Source: an uncultured beta proteobacterium (GTDB lineage Bacteria; Pseudomonadota; Gammaproteobacteria; Burkholderiales; Rhodocyclaceae). Taken from it: 6,832 nucleotides of DNA. The stretch's first letter is position 1. The number at the start of each line of letters is the position of its first letter. The translations under genes were made by a program, and so were the position numbers. The notes beneath the pieces were generated by a model. It worked only from the letters and a program-made list of their open reading frames with translations. It searched no databases and was not told the DNA's origin. The stretch covers positions 1 through 6,832 of the forward strand of contig CAIWVX010000268.1 in the NCBI GenBank assembly GCA_903916205.1. The letters run 5' to 3'. This document shows positions 4,923-6,832 of this stretch, piece by piece.

Positions 4923-6832
4923 TCAACGTAACGACAAACTCTCCGCCACGATTTTTGGCGTGATAAAGATCAATAATTCGGTCTTATCATCAATCCATTC
5001 TCGGTTTTTGAATAACCAGCCGATGTAGGGTAGGTCGCCAAAAAAAGGAACGCGCTGGGTATTTTCACTTAGATTTTGTGTGTAAATGCCGCCGATAACT
5101 ACTGTCCCGCCGTTTTCTACCAGCACTTCGGTCTTGACGTGTTTGGTGTCGATCGCTACGCCAGCGCCCGTCGATAACTTGGTATTCGGCGTATCTTTGT
5201 TGATATCCAAACTCATCGTAATTTTTCCGTCCGGTGTAATTTGGGGTTTCACTTTAAGTGCCAAATTGGCTTTACGGAATGACACGCTGGTCGCGCCTGA
5301 ACTGGTTGCTTGCTGGTAAGGAATTTCAACCCCTTGCTCAATCAGCGCGTCCACTTGGTTGGCCGTCATTACGCGCGGACTTGAGATCACCTTGCCTCGC
5401 CCGTCGGCTTCCAGCGCAGAGATCTCGGCACTCAAGAAACTCGTATAACTCGCATTGTACAAAGACACCCCTAGGGTTCCGGCTGTCCCGGCTCTGGGTG
5501 ACGCCGGTAAATTCAATTGGGCATTTTGCCCCGTATTGATCGAATTATTTATCGACATATTCGTCGTATTCGTCACCGTCCCGGTCGCTGCGTTTAGCGT
5601 GCTCGCGCCAGCACCGAGACGAACGCCCAAGTTTTTTGCAAACGAATCACCCGCCTCAACAATCCGGGCTTCGATCATCACCTGACGCACAGGAATGTCA
5701 ATTTTGGCAACCATGGCCCGGATGTCATCGAGGCGACCCGGCGTATCTTTAACGAACATGATGTTTGATCTGGCATCAAGCAGCGCGCTGCCACGCTTGG
5801 ATAACAGCGTTTGTTTCGGGTCGATCAGCAGCTTGCGGATATCCTCGCCTTTGACGTAGTTCATCGTAAAACTTTCGGTGACCAAGGGGGCCAAATCGCT
5901 GATTTGCGCCATGGATTCAAATTCGAGTTTTTCCTTGGTGGCGATTTCTTCACGCGGTGCGATAAGAATGACATTGCCGTTCTTGCGCATGTCGAGACCC
6001 TTTTGTTTCATGATAATGTCCAGCGCCTGATCCCACGGAACATCCTTTAGAATCAGCGTGATCGATCCGCCAACCGAATCGCTAACAACGATATTCATGC
6101 TGGTGAATTCGCCGATCACCTGCAGCAATCTCCGCACATCGACATTTTGAAAATTAAGTGAAAGTTTCTCGCCCTGATACCCACCACGCGAGCCTTGAAC
6201 TAATTTATTGGGATTCTCTATGATCGGCCTAATCTCGATCACAAACTGGTTGTCCGTTTGATAGGCGTTGTGCTCCCACGCTCCTTTCGGCGTAATGGTC
6301 ATGCGTGCATTAGCCCCTTGCTGCACGGTATTGACAGCCACCACGGGGGTCGCAAAATCAGTCACATCAAGGCGTTTGCGCAAACCTTCCGGCACATTCA
6401 CCTTGATGAAATCGACAACTAAGTTCTCACCCTGCTGGCGAATATCAATACCCGCATTCGGATCACTCAAATCAACTGTAATTCTGGCCTCTCCGTCTTT
6501 GCCACGACGAAAGGCAATATCTCTCACGCTATTCATGGACTGAGACGGATGCGCTTGGGCAAAATGTTCAAGCTTAGAAGTTGCGCCCTTAACTTGAGCG
6601 TCTTTAGCGATAACCGGGAGCAAGGCGAGGAGCAAACTCTTGCCATCGATTGACGACTCATAGGTCATGGATTGATTGAGGTTTAAAACGAGACGTGTGC
6701 GCCCTTCGACCTGAACAACATTAACGCTTTTTAGATCACTTTCTCTATTTCCGCTACAAAAATCTTTTGCAATTTGGGCGCCTAGCGCCGCGAATAGGGT
6801 TGTTGTCGGCGGCTCATCTGGTGCCCACTCGT
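4923..6832 (-). CDS. pilQ: Type IV pilus secretin PilQ, 5' end outside the window
   Basis: PilQ forms the outer-membrane secretin ring through which the type IV pilus passes. The frame stays open to the window edge (first full codon at 6830), giving 635 visible residues; the signal peptide and most of the first AMIN domain are missing. Order seen, numbered from the edge: end of an AMIN domain (about 1-75, ending RTRLVLNLNQSMTYESSIDG), a second AMIN domain (about 97-205), the secretin/TonB short N-terminal domain (about 222-295, LNFQNVDVRRLLQVIGEFTS), the N1 domain (about 318-380), and the secretin barrel (about 385-626) with VISSPRVMT, VGENGG-like VENGGTVVIGG and the C-terminal signature VPFFGDLPYIGWLF then ELLIFITPKI. 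The ATG at 6668-6666 lies inside the first AMIN domain and is not the start. The usual downstream genes aroK and aroB are absent here. Confidence 0.95.
   Translation of the reverse strand, partial: EWAPDEPPTTTLFAALGAQIAKDFCSGNRESDLKSVNVVQVEGRTRLVLNLNQSMTYESSIDGKSLLLALLPVIAKDAQVKGATSKLEHFAQAHPSQSMNSVRDIAFRRGKDGEARITVDLSDPNAGIDIRQQGENLVVDFIKVNVPEGLRKRLDVTDFATPVVAVNTVQQGANARMTITPKGAWEHNAYQTDNQFVIEIRPIIENPNKLVQGSRGGYQGEKLSLNFQNVDVRRLLQVIGEFTSMNIVVSDSVGGSITLILKDVPWDQALDIIMKQKGLDMRKNGNVILIAPREEIATKEKLEFESMAQISDLAPLVTESFTMNYVKGEDIRKLLIDPKQTLLSKRGSALLDARSNIMFVKDTPGRLDDIRAMVAKIDIPVRQVMIEARIVEAGDSFAKNLGVRLGAGASTLNAATGTVTNTTNMSINNSINTGQNAQLNLPASPRAGTAGTLGVSLYNASYTSFLSAEISALEADGRGKVISSPRVMTANQVDALIEQGVEIPYQQATSSGATSVSFRKANLALKVKPQITPDGKITMSLDINKDTPNTKLSTGAGVAIDTKHVKTEVLVENGGTVVIGGIYTQNLSENTQRVPFFGDLPYIGWLFKNREWIDDKTELLIFITPKIVAESLSLR

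Noticed and set aside
6666..6668. ATG at 6668 as the pilQ start
   Set aside because: The frame is open upstream to the edge and encodes a recognisable AMIN strand (RTRLVLNL), so this Met is internal.
1..6832. CRISPR array, rRNA, tRNA or integrase gene
   Set aside because: No regularly spaced repeats, rRNA or tRNA structure, or intact recombinase gene is visible in the window.

Overview
The window looks like chromosomal DNA of a betaproteobacterium, perhaps of Nitrosomonadales/Gallionella type. The reasons are a 188-residue Dcd of the betaproteobacterial form, a PilQ secretin and an AdiA-like PLP decarboxylase on one strand. The taxonomic call is inference from remembered protein families, not a search. 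No obvious new multi-gene system is visible. The interesting part is the left third, which is an accessory patch.

Left accessory patch (1 to about 1568): the first ~165 bases are extremely A+T rich (about 24% G+C by my count over 1-160) and hold the 3' end of a lysine/asparagine-rich coding sequence. The composition then changes abruptly. From 194 to 513 lies degraded, mostly non-coding DNA, with a minus-strand open stretch carrying a CxxCG half zinc finger that resembles a transposase tail. A compact hicAB toxin-antitoxin operon (558-1142) follows. Its TATAAT box sits inside a perfect 13-bp palindrome just before the toxin start, and a hairpin overlaps the hicB stop codon. Beyond it lie a short, frameshifted IS110-family transposase remnant, a 54-codon orphan open frame and a G+C-rich hairpin. 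A perfect 16-bp direct repeat brackets the hicAB segment (229-244 and 1223-1238), so the operon sits in a scar of mobile DNA.

Right conserved part (1569-6832, all minus strand): reading in the direction of transcription, pilQ (incomplete at the window edge) is followed by a ~430-bp gap with no convincing gene, then dcd (dCTP deaminase, pyrimidine nucleotide supply for dTTP), then a large Orn/Lys/Arg decarboxylase (polyamine synthesis or acid resistance). Type IV pilus biogenesis, nucleotide metabolism and amino-acid decarboxylation have no direct functional link. dcd and the decarboxylase are 118 bp apart and could share a transcript. pilQ is not followed by aroK/aroB, its usual neighbours in many betaproteobacteria, so the pilQ-dcd junction is probably a synteny break.
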